Source: Acanthosepion lycidas
Taxonomy: Eukaryota > Mollusca > Cephalopoda > Sepiida > Sepiidae
DNA length: 64,000 nt
Direction: 5' to 3'
NCBI GenBank assembly: GCA_963932145.1
Contig: OZ010571.1
Span: 152,594,098-152,658,097, forward strand
The notes beneath the pieces were generated by a model, which had not been told where the DNA came from, did not search any database, and was given only the letters and a program-made list of their open reading frames with translations. This document shows positions 34,125 through 45,542 of this stretch, one piece after another; positions within the stretch are counted from its first letter, which is position 1, and every line of letters begins with the position of its first letter. The translations under genes and the position numbers were made by a program.

Positions 34125-34361
34125 TGTGTGCCTTCACACACATATTCTGATAACGCCTTGTCTTTTGTCGCTGGATGTGACTTAGTGAAAAAGGTATTTC
34201 TATCTGATGAATTTAGAGGAAATCTCGATACATGTAGTATCAAGCACCTTACTATACCTATGTATTCTGCCTGGTTTGGTGCGATGTGGGAAAGATTAAT
34301 CGAAACGGTTAAGAATTGTTTATTTAAAGTTATAGGACGTAGTAGGTTGGACTATTTCTAA
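34125..34361 (+). pseudogene. pol: BEL/Pao integrase catalytic core, second part
   Basis: Same frame as the preceding segment. It holds the second catalytic Asp in SDNA (codon at 34149-34151) and the Glu in MWERLIE (codon at 34290-34292), completing the D, D, E triad. It ends at TAA 34359-34361; the next segment is again in frame. Confidence 0.85.
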
Positions 34362-35015
34362 CTATTAACTGTGTTGTCTCATATCCAGAGGTCTGTCAAT
34401 GATAGACCTTTGACTTATCGTTGTTCAGATGATTCCAGTTTGGAAGTTATTGCCCCTAGTGCATTCATTCGTTCTTTTCCTGGAAAAACAGTATTCTTGA
34501 ATTTCGAAGAAGATCCCTTTTCGATTAGTCCCCCTAATAGATCTGATCTGATCGAAAGTTTGCAATATAGGGAATCACTTTTGCATAAGTTTAAACTGTT
34601 ATGGTATGAACAGTATTTGTTGAGTTTAAGAGAATTATCTAATGATTTCTATCAAATTGATTTTGATAACAAAATTAAAGTAGATGATGTTGTTCTAATC
34701 AAACGTTTTGTTAAGCCTAGACCGTATTGGAATCTGGGTAGGGTAGTGAAACTTACTCGTGGTTTCGATGGTTTAATTAGATCTGCCTTAGTTAAGAAAG
34801 GAGATACGTTTCAAGAGCATTCGATAAAGCATTTATTTCCGATAGAATTGTCTATATCTCATTCGTGTCAAATAAATCCGAAGAAACATGGTAGTGATTT
34901 AATTTGTGAAAAGGAAAATGAAGATATTGTTGAGACAATTAGTGAATCTCGGTCTAGACCGGTTAGAACTCAGAAATCAGTTAAGGATAGGAATCCTGAC
35001 TATCTTTGGTATTAG
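34362..35015 (+). pseudogene. pol: BEL/Pao integrase C-terminus with DUF5641-like domain
   Basis: Continues in frame. VNDRPLTYRCSDDSSLEV is the conserved N.RPLTY motif after the core. Then a DUF5641-type C-terminal domain follows: LWYEQYLLSLRE, VDDVVLIKR, PYWNLGRVVKL and HSIKHLFPIEL. It ends in RNPDYLWY with TAG at 35013-35015, 54 bp before the 3' LTR. Confidence 0.9.
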
Positions 35016-35062
35016 TTGTTGTTACGGTTTTTTCTTTTTTTTTTCTTTTTTCTTTTTTATTC

Positions 35063-35069
35063 GGGGGAG
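35063..35069 (+). promoter_or_regulatory. Polypurine tract of BEL element
   Basis: gggggag abuts the TG start of the 3' LTR: the expected plus-strand priming site. Confidence 0.7.
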
Positions 35070-36144
35070 TGTCAGAAATGTAATTTCTGTATCTATCTTT
35101 CTATCTCTCTTACTTTCCTTCCCCCTCTCCTTTTTCCCCCTGTGTGCAGTGTAAGAACTGCTGTTGCTGTGTCACGTGGCGAAATCGTGTCTAACGATTG
35201 GTCGTACGTGATTTTCCCGCTTGTTTTCGACTAGATTAGAGGAATCTAGTCAGTAGTAGCAGCAGAAAAAGGGCGCCACAGTGTGGAGACGAGAAGTCGT
35301 CTTGTTTCGCGACGAAAAGGAAGCCAGCTTGAAGATAACCTGTTGTTGCTCTGACAAGGAAAACAGTCATAAAAAAACAATCAAGAATATTTGTCTAAGA
35401 GAATTGAAGATAAAGAACAAGTGTGTGTTCGCCGTGTGGAAAAAGCTTATTCTCTAGACAAGTGAAGTCAAGTCTGTTCAAGTAATCAAGTGGATTATTG
35501 TTCAGCAACCAAAGAACCAAAGTCAGTAAAGACTTATCTAAAAAAATCAGTTAAAGAAATTATTGTAAAGAGAATTTACAATAGAACATTCTCAAGGAAG
35601 TCTTCTTTCGACAATCGGGTCGAAGAGAGAAAAAAGTCAAAATTAAGCGATTGAAAATCTACCTTCCTTCGAGGAGCAATTTTATTCTCTTGGCTGACAT
35701 AGCAACTCAAAAAATATCTAAAACTTTTTTTCCCAACTACTTAAAAAAAAACATTAAATCTATTTTTTTGAACAGTAAGTCAAATTTTTCCTTCTTTCTG
35801 CTATCTCTCTACCTCATTCACTCTCTCTGAACTGTTATTGGAGTCCTTTTTAAGGGCTCGCCAAGGGGACGTTTTTGGCAGTTATTTTCAAGTTGTACCA
35901 GTGAACTTTAACATCAGACTATTTTTCCCCCCTCATTTTATTTTTTTTCTTTTCCCTCAATAAATTTTATAGCTATTTCAAGTGGTCTTTCCTTCTTCTT
36001 TATCTCGCTTGTTATGGTTGTATATTCTTGGTTTCAGGTCTCTGTTAACTGTGTTACGCGGGATTCCCGTCATTGGACGTAATGACAAAGTTTCCCAACC
36101 TTTTTTTGCGCCGAGTTTGGCTGTTACTAAGCTAAATTTCAACA
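35070..36144 (+). repeat. 3' LTR of BEL/Pao element
   Basis: 1075 bp, TGTCAGAA to TTCAACA, about 24 bp longer than the 5' LTR. The extra bases are an attctcaag-type insertion near 35586 and a pyrimidine-rich insertion near 35925-35940. The other differences are mostly transitions. Confidence 0.95.
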
Positions 36145-36149
36145 ACATT

Positions 36150-36600
36150 CAACAACTGCATTTTAAGCAGTCGCTTTTAACCGGGTTTTCATGACTACCC
36201 ATTGGTTGGCAGGGCTTTAAGTTTTAACTATTAAGGCAAATAGAAAAGTTGGTTTTTTTTTAAATTTTAATGCCTTGTCCTTTCAGGACGTAGGTGACTA
36301 TGGCTTTTTGCAGGTTCTTTTTTATTATTATCTGTAAATTACCATGACTTCTTGGTAACAATTATAAAATGGTTTCCTGTTGCCTTCTCCATGGTTTTGA
36401 ATTCAGTATTTTCCTTCTCCTATGCTGGTTGCCACCCAAGGCTAGAGAGATAAATCTACCCAGTATTTTAACCGATATCTAAGGGGTGGATTCTTACTTT
36501 TTTCCAATAATATGAAATAAATGAAAGAGATGAGACCGGAATTTCAACTCGGATTACCTGTTCTATATTCTGTTATGGTAAACGTTATTCACGCATCTCA
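36150..36600 (-). repeat. Degraded SINE (minus) in AT-rich DNA
   Basis: About 36415-36600: on the minus strand, attgaaattccggtctcat-type B-box region and gtgggttgccaccc-like end correspond to the SINE body (cttcaggatggcaacc class). It is highly diverged; only the caaccaaggctagag-like segment and gattcttac block are convincing. Confidence 0.4.
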
Positions 36601-37045
36601 AAATAAAAAAGCACGCGCTAAATATATAGAAGAGACTTGAAGCAACAGAAATTTGTTTCTACAGAAGGACGTTGAGGGCACCATGGGCCAAATATGTGAG
36701 CACCGGCGAAGTCTTAGAAAAAATGGAAACAAAAAAGAAACTTATAGTTAACATCAGGAAGAGACAGTCTAGGAAACATAAGGAGAAAGAGAGCTTGGAA
36801 AATCTTATACTTACAGGACAGATGGATGGCAGGAGGGTCAGAGGAAAAAACGCATGATATACTTAGTGAACTTGAATAAATGGATGGCGTAACAAGGTTT
36901 ACGAAAAATAAAATTAAGAGCTTATGAAGGACTGGAAATTGTAGAGAGCAATGATCGGCAACGTCCTGAAAAAAGACGATATATAAAGAAGACTAGATTG
37001 GCAACTAAATCTCATCATTTTACTGTAGAAATAAGTGTAATTTTT
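36590..37045 (+). pseudogene. APE-type LINE C-terminal fragment
   Basis: Broken frames give FLQKDVEGTMGQICEHRRSL-like text, matching the WFYRRMLRISW..HVSNEEVL region, then VNIRKRQSRKHKEKESLENLI (about 36750-36810) and LTGQMDGRRVRGKN (36820-36855). This is the same family as 5.1 kb and 49.4-50.3 kb. It ends near the (gaaaaaagacg) tail at about 36970-37000. Confidence 0.75.
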
Positions 37046-37079
37046 TAACGGCTTCTTCCATCACACTTGTCGATTTTGG

Positions 37080-39664
37080 AACTCACTTCTGTCTTGCTTT
37101 CACTTCTGGCTTGCTTTCACTTCTGGCTTGATTTCACTATTAACTTACTCTAACTTCTGGCTTGCTTTCACTTTTGGCTTGCTCTCACTTCTGGTTGACT
37201 CTCCCTTCTGGCTTGCTTTCAATTCCACCTTGCTGTCACTTCCGGCTTGCTTTCACTTATGGCTTGCTCACACTTCTGACTGGCTCTGACTTCTGGCTTG
37301 CTTTCACTTCCGGCTTGCTTTCACTTCTGACTTGCTCTCACTTCTGACTGGCTCTGACTTCTAGCTGGCTTTTACTTCTGGTTTGCTCTCACTTCTGGTA
37401 TGCTTTCACTTCTGACTTGCTTTCACTTCTGACATGCTCTGACTTCTGGTTTGCTTTCACTTCCGGCTTGCTCTCACTTCTGGTTTGCTTTCACTTCTGC
37501 CTTGCTTTTAATTCTGGTTTGATCTAACATCTGACTTGCTCTCACTTCTGACTTGTGTTCACTTCTGACATGCTCTCACTTCTAACATGCTCTTACTCCT
37601 GGCTTGCCTTCACTTCTGGCTTGCTTCCACTTCTGACTTGCTTTCACTTATGGCTTGCTCTCACTTCTGGCTTGCTCTCACTTCTGGCTTGCTTTCACTT
37701 CTGGCTTGCTTTTACTTCTGGTTTGCTCAAACTTCTGGTTTGCTCTGACTTCTGATTTGCTCTCACTCCTGTCTTGCTTTCACTTCTGGCCTGCTCTGAT
37801 TTCTGGCTTGCTTTCACTTCTGACTTGCTTTCACTTCTGGCTTCCCCTCTTTCTGGTTTGCTTTCACTTCTGGCTTGCTTTTACTTCTGGTTTGCTCTAA
37901 CTTCTGGCTTGCTCTCACTTCTGGCTTGTGTTCACTTCTGACATGCTCTCACTTCTAACATGCTCTTACTCCTGGCTTGCCTTCACTTCTGGCTTGCTTC
38001 CACTTCTGACTTGCTTTCACTTATGGCTTGCTCTCACTTCTGGCTTGCTCTCACTTCTGGCTTGCTTTCACTTCTGGCTTGCTTTTACTTCTGGTTTGCT
38101 CAAACTTCTGGTTTGCTCTGACTTCTGATTTGCTCTCACTCCTGTCTTGCTTTCACTTCTGGCCTGCTCTGATTTCTGGCTTGCTTTCACTTCTGACTTG
38201 CTTTCACTTCTGGCTTCCCCTCTTTCTGGTTTGCTTTCACTTCTGGCTTGCTTTTACTTCTGGTTTGCTCTAACTTCTGGCTTGCTCTCACTTCTGGCTT
38301 GCTCTCACTTCCATCTTGCTCTCACGTCTGGCTTGCTCTCACGTCTGGCTTGCTTTCACTTCAGGGTTGCTTTCACTTCTAGCTTGATCACACTTCTGAC
38401 TTGCTCTCACTTCCGGCTTGCTCTCACTTCCGGCTTGCTCTCACTTATGGCTTGCTTTCACTTCCGGCCTCCTTTCACTTCTGCCTTGCTCTCGCTTCTG
38501 GTTTGCTTTCACTTCTGGTTTGCTTTTACTCATGGTTTACTCTAACTTCTGGCATGCTCTCACTCCTGGCTTGCTTTCACTTCTTGCCTGCTCTGACATC
38601 TGACTTGCTTTCACCATTGGCTTGCTTTCACTCCTGGTTTGCTCTGATTTCTGTCTTGCTTTCAATTTCGGCTTGTTCTCACTACTGACTGTCTTGCTTT
38701 TACTTCTGGCTTGCTCTCACTACTGACTGGCTCTCACTTCAGGTTTGCTTTCACTTCTGACTTGCTCTCACTTCTGGCTTGCTCTCACGTCTGGCTTGCC
38801 TTCACTTCTGGCTTGTTTACACTTTTGGCTTGCTTTCATTTCTGGCTTGCTCTCACTTCTGGTTTGCTTTCACTTCTGGCTTGCTTTCACTTCTGCCTTG
38901 CTCTCAATTCTGGCTTGCCATCACTTCTGACTTGGGTTCACTTCTGGCTTGCTTTCACTTCTGACTGGCTGTGACTTCTGGCTAGCTTTACCTTCCGGCT
39001 TGCTCTTACTTCTGGTTTTCTTTCACTTCTGGCTTGCTTTTACTTCTGGTTTGCTCTAACTTCTGGTTTGCTCTCACTTCTGATTTGCTCTCACTCCTGT
39101 CTTGCTTTCACTTCTGGCCTGCTCTGATTTCTGGCTTGCTTTCAATTCTGACTTGGTTTCACTTCTGACTTGCTATCACTTCTGGCTTGCTCTCACTTCT
39201 GACTGTCTCTGACTTCTGGCTTGCTTTCACTTCCAGCTTGTTCTCAATTCTGCCTTGCTTTTACTTTGGCTTGCTTTCACTTCTGACTGTCTCTGACTTC
39301 TGCTTTGCTTTCACTTCTGGCTTGCTTTCACTTCTGACTGGCTCTGACTTCAGGTTTGCTTTCACTTATGGCTTGCTTTTACTTCTGGTTTGCTCTAACT
39401 TCTGGCTTGCTCTCACATCTGACTTGCTCTCACTTCCGGCTTGCTCTCACGTCTGGCTTGCTTTCACTTCTGGGTTGCTTTCACTTCTAGCTTGCTCACA
39501 CTTCTGGCTTGCTCTCACTTCTGACTTGCTCTCACTTCCGGCTTGCTCTCATTTCTGGCTTGCTTTCACTTCCGGCCTGCTTTCACTTCTGCCTTGCTCA
39601 CACTACTGGTTTGCTCTCGCTTCTGGTTTGCTTTCACTTCGGGCTTGCTTTTACTTCTGGTTTA
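37080..39664 (+). repeat. 17-bp satellite array (~150 units) with higher-order structure
   Basis: Consensus unit tttcacttctggcttgc, 17 bp, with frequent variants (ctctcac, gacttc, ggtttgc). Because 17 is not divisible by 3, three units (51 bp) give a 17-residue hydrophobic repeat readable in all plus frames. All overlapping long open frames here are artefacts of that. A block at about 37552-37923 is repeated without visible change at about 37925-38296 (offset 373 bp, one base short of 22 units). Unit borders remain in register across most of the array. It ends abruptly at tttacgagaaaagc. Confidence 0.97.
37552..38296 (+). repeat. Two adjacent 373-bp higher-order repeat blocks
   Basis: Frames starting at 37555 and 37928, and at 37655 and 38028, encode identical translations of 66 and 81 codons, so the two 373-bp blocks are identical over that span. 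This points to a recent tandem duplication of 22 satellite units minus one base. Confidence 0.9.
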
Positions 39665-40555
39665 CGAGAAAAGCAGGAGTAAATGTTTTTCCAAATTTTT
39701 TTCTGGATGGAAGATTTACGGCGGTGGCCAAGCTTTTTGTTGAGTTGAAAAATTTCCAAAGGGAAATCAAGAACTTTGTTTGGGTTGAATAATACACAGT
39801 CCCATCTTATTTAAGTTCGACTCAAAACAGCTTATTTTTTGAGAACCGTTTTACTTGATGGAACAAATTCTCTTGAATGGATTGTTTCCCCGACAACTAC
39901 AGCCTTAACCTGTTTAGAGTCAACTGTCATCTAAACCTACAATACTCTCGTAATCTGCACATACTCTTCCCGCTTACGTACACAAAAAACTTCTTTCAGA
40001 AACTCTCTAGAGTGGCTCTTGAGCCTTGTATTGGATTAATATTAGTAAAAAAAGACAGCAAAAATCTATCGACTGCCCTATCTTTTGTACTGACACAATA
40101 AATGTCACCCAATAAATGGTTCATTGTTTATTTTCGCCTAGTTCACCTAGTTTTGTTGACAGCCGGTGGGTAGATGTAGGTGGGGTATATTTGGATAGAG
40201 GGGATTAGTCACCAATTTAATTATTCAGTTACTTTAATTTCGAGCGACTACTACAGCTGGCTTGTAAAATCTAGCTAAAGTTTTTGTCATTTTTTTAACT
40301 TAACCCATAATTAGTAACCTCTCAAGATAACATTGCATTTTAATTGGTAGCAGTCTCCTCGATTCGAAACCCGTTTTTTTGTTATAAATTAATGAATAAA
40401 ACTTGTCAAAGTGAAACACTCTCTTCATCACCAAGATATTTTTCCATAGATATGTTAAGATGGACCTCGCTTGACACCTGTTTTTGGTTAGTAAAATATA
40501 ACATATATTTTATCGCAACAACAACAAAGTGAGACATTTATAATACATACATACA
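39665..40555. other. AT-rich DNA, no gene seen
   Basis: No recognised element. The 74-codon frame at 39877-40101 has no identifiable motif. Confidence 0.4.
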
Positions 40556-40559
40556 TAAT

Positions 40560-40998
40560 AGCTGGATACTCGTATTCGATGATATCTGTCTACTAGGGCG
40601 GCTAGCCAATCCCTATTGCAGACTCTCGCTCAGGCACATCTGTGCTTGCTCAACACCCTCAGAGCCCATCTGTGGTTTATACTGCAACTATGCTGAGCAG
40701 ACCTTAGTTACAGTTTCTGGGAGAGGGCGTGTTATCTAGCATGATTAACAATTTGAACAAGGCCATCATGCCCTCGGGAACGATGACTTGTGGCTTCGTG
40801 CTATCACAGAGTTCCGTCTACCCAATTTAATTCACAAGGCTTGGGTCAACCCGTTGTATGGTTTTCAGGCACTTTCCAAAGGTGCTGCACGCCGAGATCG
40901 GCCTCGATCTAGTCTGATAACATCGGGAAATCCATGGTGAGATTCGAACCCGGGTCTCATGGTTAGAAGGCGAACGTTCTACCACTCGTCCACACACG
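40560..40998 (-). mobile_element. tRNA-derived SINE with long body (minus)
   Basis: On the minus strand it begins gtggacgagtggtagaacg (A-box-like), with an anticodon-loop-like gccttctaacc and a B-box cccgggttcgaatctcacc (about 40928-40955). It continues with ggatttcccgatgttatcag and a roughly 350-bp body. The head looks tRNA-derived, but no standard acceptor stem is seen, so this is not called a tRNA gene. The body is unlike the SINE family at 15.4 kb. Confidence 0.65.
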
Positions 40999-41027
40999 CG
41001 CGCGCACACACACACATATATATATGT
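40995..41027. repeat. (CA)n/(CG)n/(TA)n compound microsatellite
   Basis: cacacacgcgcgcgcacacacacatatatata, directly upstream of the SINE head. Confidence 0.9.
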
Positions 41028-41184
41028 AATCAGAAGGATTTGGTTGTACAAGTTCGGTAGATGTATAAAAGTTCTTATAATAAGGTTTCCTTTTTCTCTA
41101 TGAAATCATGGGAATTAGATACTTTTTTATTTCTCGCGATTGCGAGATCACTACAGATATTTGTCTTATTATATATATATTTTA

Positions 41185-41770
41185 ATCCTTTCATCCCCAA
41201 GTAAGGCAATAAAGCTACTAAGACACAAGAAGTTACTGAGAGTGAAAGAATATATGAAAAAGAAAAACATTACTAAGTAGAGAGAACCAATAAAAGAACC
41301 AGAATTAAGAAGCTAGAAAATAATGCTTAATATTGTATTTAAATTTTTGAAGATCAAAGTTGACAGGAAAGCAATAAGCCAGAAGAGAGTTCTGCAAGCG
41401 AGAACTACGAAAGAAGAAACTGTTGCGATTAGAGCTAACGATTTCAACTGTAAAATGATGAGACCTATCTGTCAATCTAGTACTACCTTTCAATTTGTAA
41501 AATCGAGGTACCAAAGATGAAAGTTCAACAGAACAATCACCATGAAAATATTTGTAGAAAAAAGGTACAAGGAAGCGACGGTACGGCGGTGGGAATGTGA
41601 CTGAAGCTGAGATGCTAGATCAGGGATTATAATATTGCATATTCTTCTTTGTATTTTATCAAGCATCTAAATACATAGCAGAAGCACCAGACCAGATGTG
41701 ACAGCAATATTCAATACATGGACGAATGGTAGACTTAGATAGATTTTGGCGATTATGGTTGTGAAATAGA
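41185..41770 (-). pseudogene. Jockey/CR1-like LINE 3' end (minus)
   Basis: The minus-strand frame 41305-41514 reads HHFTVEIVSSNRNSFFFRSS then LLAYCFPVNFDLQKFKYNI. This matches the C-terminal region of the 2.6-4.1 kb LINE remnant (SLWNSLPA..FP..FDLQKFK.N). Further upstream frames give YLDA...KYKEEYAIL-like pieces of the RT thumb. The 3' tail (ccttacttggggatgaaagg, about 41190-41210) matches the 3' end of that copy. 5'-truncated, with frameshifts. Confidence 0.75.
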
Positions 41771-41907
41771 TCTTTCTTAATTTACTTAATGTAACGGGAC
41801 GCGAACCTGGCAAACAAATTAAATTTTCCGACTTTTATGTTAATAGAAAAGAAGCAGTTTTTTGTTTTGTTTTTATTTTTATTTTTAGCATTGCTTAGAT
41901 CACGTTT

Positions 41908-41994
41908 CCATTAACTGGCGGGAAATGATTATGTGTTCATTAAGTGGCGGGAAATAATTATGTCTTCATTAGGTAGCGGGAAATCCCAATGAAG
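41908..41994 (+). repeat. 29-bp tandem repeat, three units
   Basis: Consensus tcattaagtggcgggaaata with a 29-bp period, three copies. Confidence 0.8.
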
Positions 41995-42311
41995 GAGTAC
42001 TGAAAAGTTTTCAATGTTATCCACTTCCTCGAATCAATATTCTGATTCTTTCTGTTTTGTCTTTTTAAGTGTTGAAGCAACTGTAGATAAACATTTTCTG
42101 CTGCGTACCTTTTCGTCCTGATTGACTGTATTGGTCTACTCTTTTAGAAAAATATGGTATAAAATGTCTGGATGCCATTGAATAGATAACAGGCAAGTAA
42201 TATTTGTTTATAATTTTATTAGAGGATATAATTGCAGATATTCTTATCAATGAATAAATTCTAAATGCTAGAAATCTTTTTAGAGAGACACACACGGAAA
42301 TCATTTTTAAC

Positions 42312-42415
42312 CGATTTGGGTATAGGTGAGCACAATTTAGATATAAGTGGGTACGATTTGGGCATAGGTGAGCACAATTTAGGTATTGGTGGGTACAATT
42401 TGGGTATATTGTACA
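42312..42415 (+). repeat. 21-bp minisatellite, ~4.5 units
   Basis: Alternating units gatttgggtataggtgagcac and aatttagatataagtgggtac (21 bp each) give a 42-bp higher-order period. The Pro-rich seven-residue repeat in the minus-strand frame at 42261-42542 is an artefact. Confidence 0.85.
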
Positions 42416-42539
42416 GGAGTTTCTGAGTCCCTAAGCTTTGCATATTCTCATCATTGGAATCTCTCCTGGCTGGTGTTTGATCTGGGACTTGGCTCCTTTT
42501 GATTGCAATCTGGTCCTGTTTGGAGAGATTTCTTTTTTG

Positions 42540-42970
42540 CAAGACATACTGCTGCCGTATGCGCTAGGCAGCAATAAACTACAGAACTCAAAAGTGATTG
42601 CTGCATTTAAGTATTGCATTAATATTTAAGCTTACCATTTAAAAGTTCAATGATAATTCTTCTGCCGCCACTTAATTTAAAGACAGTTTTATGTCCATAG
42701 GTCCTTACTTCCCTACAAACAATTATTTTTATCTCGTGGGTGACTTTCGCTGAATTTCGCAATTAATTTCGATTATTCCCAAATTTATTTCCAAGTTATA
42801 AAAACTGTTATCATACAAAAAAATTGTCGCAAAAATCACGTAAAAAATCATCGAAAACAATCACAGTCATGAAAACTTGGGAATGCAAAATTTCTGTAAC
42901 ATGAGCTGTTGAAAGTTAGAGAGTTGTATCCCTTTAATTGAAAAAAAAACGTTCTGACGAGCAGCAACCG
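42540..42970 (+). repeat. Unclassified dispersed repeat, copy B
   Basis: Blocks shared in the same order with 22100-22790 (minus): aataaactacagaactcaaa, tgattgctgcatttaagtat, ctcgtgggtgactttcgctg, atgaaaacttgggaatgcaa, acatgagctgttgaaagtta and gagagttgtatccctttaa. There is no ORF. Confidence 0.7.
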
Positions 42971-44500
42971 AAATCGACATTTCACCGATTTTCCGACAAC
43001 TCTGTAAGATATCATATATATTAAACAAATACATGTTGTTCAAAACCTAATCCTTGTTATTCCTTTCCTTTCACGCCAAACGCTTATTCTAACAACATGC
43101 TGAAGCTGTTCTTTCAAGATATGTTCACGTTATGTAATTAACACATTGCGACATTTATTAGAGAGATGTGATTAAATTTACTTTAATGTTTAAAAAAAAT
43201 TATTCAGTATTATTATTGTTTAGGTAATAAGCATTATAACATAGCACAAGTACTTATATTTTCAACAATATACGCATTTTTTACTTATTTATGGTTATTT
43301 TTTAAGTTTTATCAAAAGCGAGATTCCTGTACATGTAGTTATGAATAATATTAGACATTAATTACTACTTTTTTTTAATTATTAACTATTTGTGTTCAGT
43401 TGTTAACATTAATAGCTATCTGCTGATGTATGAAAATTTTGGAATAATGCAATAAAAATTTAAATTTCATCTCTCTGATAGATGTCGCGATCTGTAAATC
43501 GTAATTTGTATAATCGGGAAAGACTTCATATAGATGAACAGAAAACAGTACTAGTTATCAGTTAAAGTTATGACTTTTATGATTTATTTGATGACCTTTG
43601 TGTATAAATTGTAGTCAGAAATCTATTTCTGGCCACAAGACGCAAAGTCATTCTTTATAAATTAATCTAGAATCGTTTTTTCTTTTTTTTTGTATTTTCT
43701 TTTGATATTTTTCTTTAGTTTTGAAGAAAGTATTTATAATTTCTTGTTCTTTCTTTCTCTTTAATTTTCTATTTATATTCTTTCCCACTCCTTCACATGC
43801 ACGCACAAAATCATCTATAGACGTGCGCTTCCAGTCTGCGTCTTTCAATAAACTCAAGACAATGAACATTCCTATTGACTGCCCATCGCTAGGGAACATT
43901 TCAGAATCTTACCTTCTTTTCTGAGCTTGATTGAATATAGTGATGTCTTTGAAACAATGGACTTAGAAATATTACCCACCTCGGTCATTCATTCTGGCTT
44001 TATCTTAGTTTTGGCACAAGGTCACAAAAATAGAGTTCATAGTTAGGGTCGAATTCACTACACAGTGGTAATGGCCAAGTAGAATATCCAGTAATTACCC
44101 CACAAACCGAGGGTCTCTTTTATGTTGGAAAATATTTTCTTTTATTCCAGCTATTGATCTCGGGACAATAAGCGAGAATTACCAAATTATTGATTCATTT
44201 GGGATTGAAGAGATGGAAGTATTTATGAAGTCATTGATTTTAGAGGGCCTATTAGCATTGAGGCTGATCTTTTAAAGACGAGAAACCATTAATTATCTTA
44301 CCCAATATTAATACGGGAAGTTCAAAATTAATTAACAAAATATAAACCAATATTTTCGGAATTGATTTTTTTTAATAATCCAAGAATAACAGCAATTTTT
44401 ACTGATAAAAAACTAAAGAGTGGCTTTCGTCTGGATTTTTTGAATGACGAGTTGTTTATGAAGTGTTGTGAGTTCAATCTTTGAACAAGGCGACCAGTAT
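42970..44500. other. AT-rich DNA with one Lys-rich minus-strand frame
   Basis: The minus-strand frame 43648-43899 (83 codons) contains LLKDADWKRTSIDDFVRACE then a Lys-rich tail. It could be a scrap of a DDE transposase C-terminus or chance; not assigned. Otherwise AT-rich, with no gene seen. Confidence 0.35.
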
Positions 44501-44529
44501 AAGGTATCAAGTTAAGATCGAATTCAATT

Positions 44530-44915
44530 TAGTTGGATATTCAGTTGGGATTGAAATCACTTCAGTCAAGTACCCGGTTGAGACTAAATTCACTTTAGTC
44601 AGCTATCCAGTTAATACCGAATCCACGTCAGTCGATTATTCATTTCAGTCGGGTATCCAGTGTGGAACGAATTCACTTCAATCGGGTATCGAGTTAGTAC
44701 TGAATCCACTTCAGTCGGGTATCAAGTTAGTAGCGAATTCACTTCAATTGGGTATCGAGTTAGTAGTTAATTTACTTCAATCGGGTATCAAGTTAGGATT
44801 GAATTCACTTCAATCTTGATATCCAGTTAGGATCGAATAAATTTCAGCCGGTTATCCAGTTAGTACTGAGTTCACTTCAGTCGGGTATCCAGTTAGTACC
44901 GAATTCATTTCTAGT
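44530..44915 (+). repeat. 33-bp minisatellite (~11 units)
   Basis: Units such as tcgggtatccagttagtacc followed by gaattcacttcag (33 bp), with early units more diverged. Because 33 is a multiple of 3, the plus frame from 44481 stays open for 112 codons as an 11-residue repeat (NSLQSGIELVL-like). There is no evidence that it is translated. Confidence 0.9.
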
Positions 44916-45175
44916 GAGAATACTTCACGGGGGAGATCCTGCCCTTTCAGTAACTGAATATTACTTCAGTCATCTGTTCGGTCGCGCATCATTTTAGATT
45001 ATTGCGGAATCTATGCTGAGTAAAGTATCAGAAGGTGATTTTTTGTGAAGGCCAAGAATGTGTGTGATCGTAATACATTTACCCACAACAAATAAATCAA
45101 ACAAAAATAAATAGACAATTCAACATCAAGAAATTACTGAAAACAACGTCCTTAGAGATTTCAACAATAACATGA

Positions 45176-45178
<3 letters not shown>

Positions 45179-45219
<41 letters not shown>
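45179..45219. repeat. (TA)n microsatellite
   Basis: About 41 bp of TA. Confidence 0.97.
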
Positions 45220-45221
<2 letters not shown>

Positions 45222-45542
45222 CATACACAAATTGATAATAAGTTGCTTGTTAAATGTAGCAAGTGAGATAAGGTTACAAAGATTGTCCATGCAGAAATAT
45301 AGTGAGTAAAGGTTGATAGTTTAAGTTTGTTTGTGGAATTAAAATAGTTTGATATCTGCAAGGAAAATTGTCAGTTGTGTAAGTTCAAGTGATAGTGTGT
45401 ATATGTGTGACAACTGCTAGTGTTGATTTAAGTTATGAAGAGTTGAACTGATAGGCTAAAGTTGATTGAATGTACAATTACTGTTTTGTAGTGATAATGT
45501 CACTTTATAGTTAATTGTAAGTTAAGTTTCTTCACGCGGCAA

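Larger units (their letters stand above)
28159..36148 (+). mobile_element. Complete but degraded BEL/Pao LTR retrotransposon
   Basis: Two LTRs (28163-29213 and 35070-36144) start with TGTCAGAA and end in ACA. A 4-bp target duplication acat flanks them (28159-28162 and 36145-36148). The internal region codes, in order, for Gag with three CCHC knuckles, aspartic protease, RT, RNase H, integrase (HHCC plus DDE) and a DUF5641-type C-terminus: the BEL/Pao order. A purine tract (ggggggag-like, 35063-35069) abuts the 3' LTR. By eye the LTRs differ by roughly 20 substitutions in about 1050 bp plus two short insertions in the 3' LTR. Three in-frame stops and at least three frameshifts disable it. No clear TGG-initial primer-binding site follows the 5' LTR. 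Confidence 0.95.

Noticed and set aside
37080..39664. Several overlapping open frames of 60-200 codons encoding hydrophobic repeats
   Set aside because: They arise from a 17-bp tandem repeat lacking stops in the plus frames; overlapping frames in all phases show there is no selection for one protein.
40925..40998. Possible tRNA-Arg gene (minus)
   Set aside because: A and B boxes and an anticodon-like loop are present, but the acceptor stem does not pair and a SINE body follows; better explained as a SINE head.
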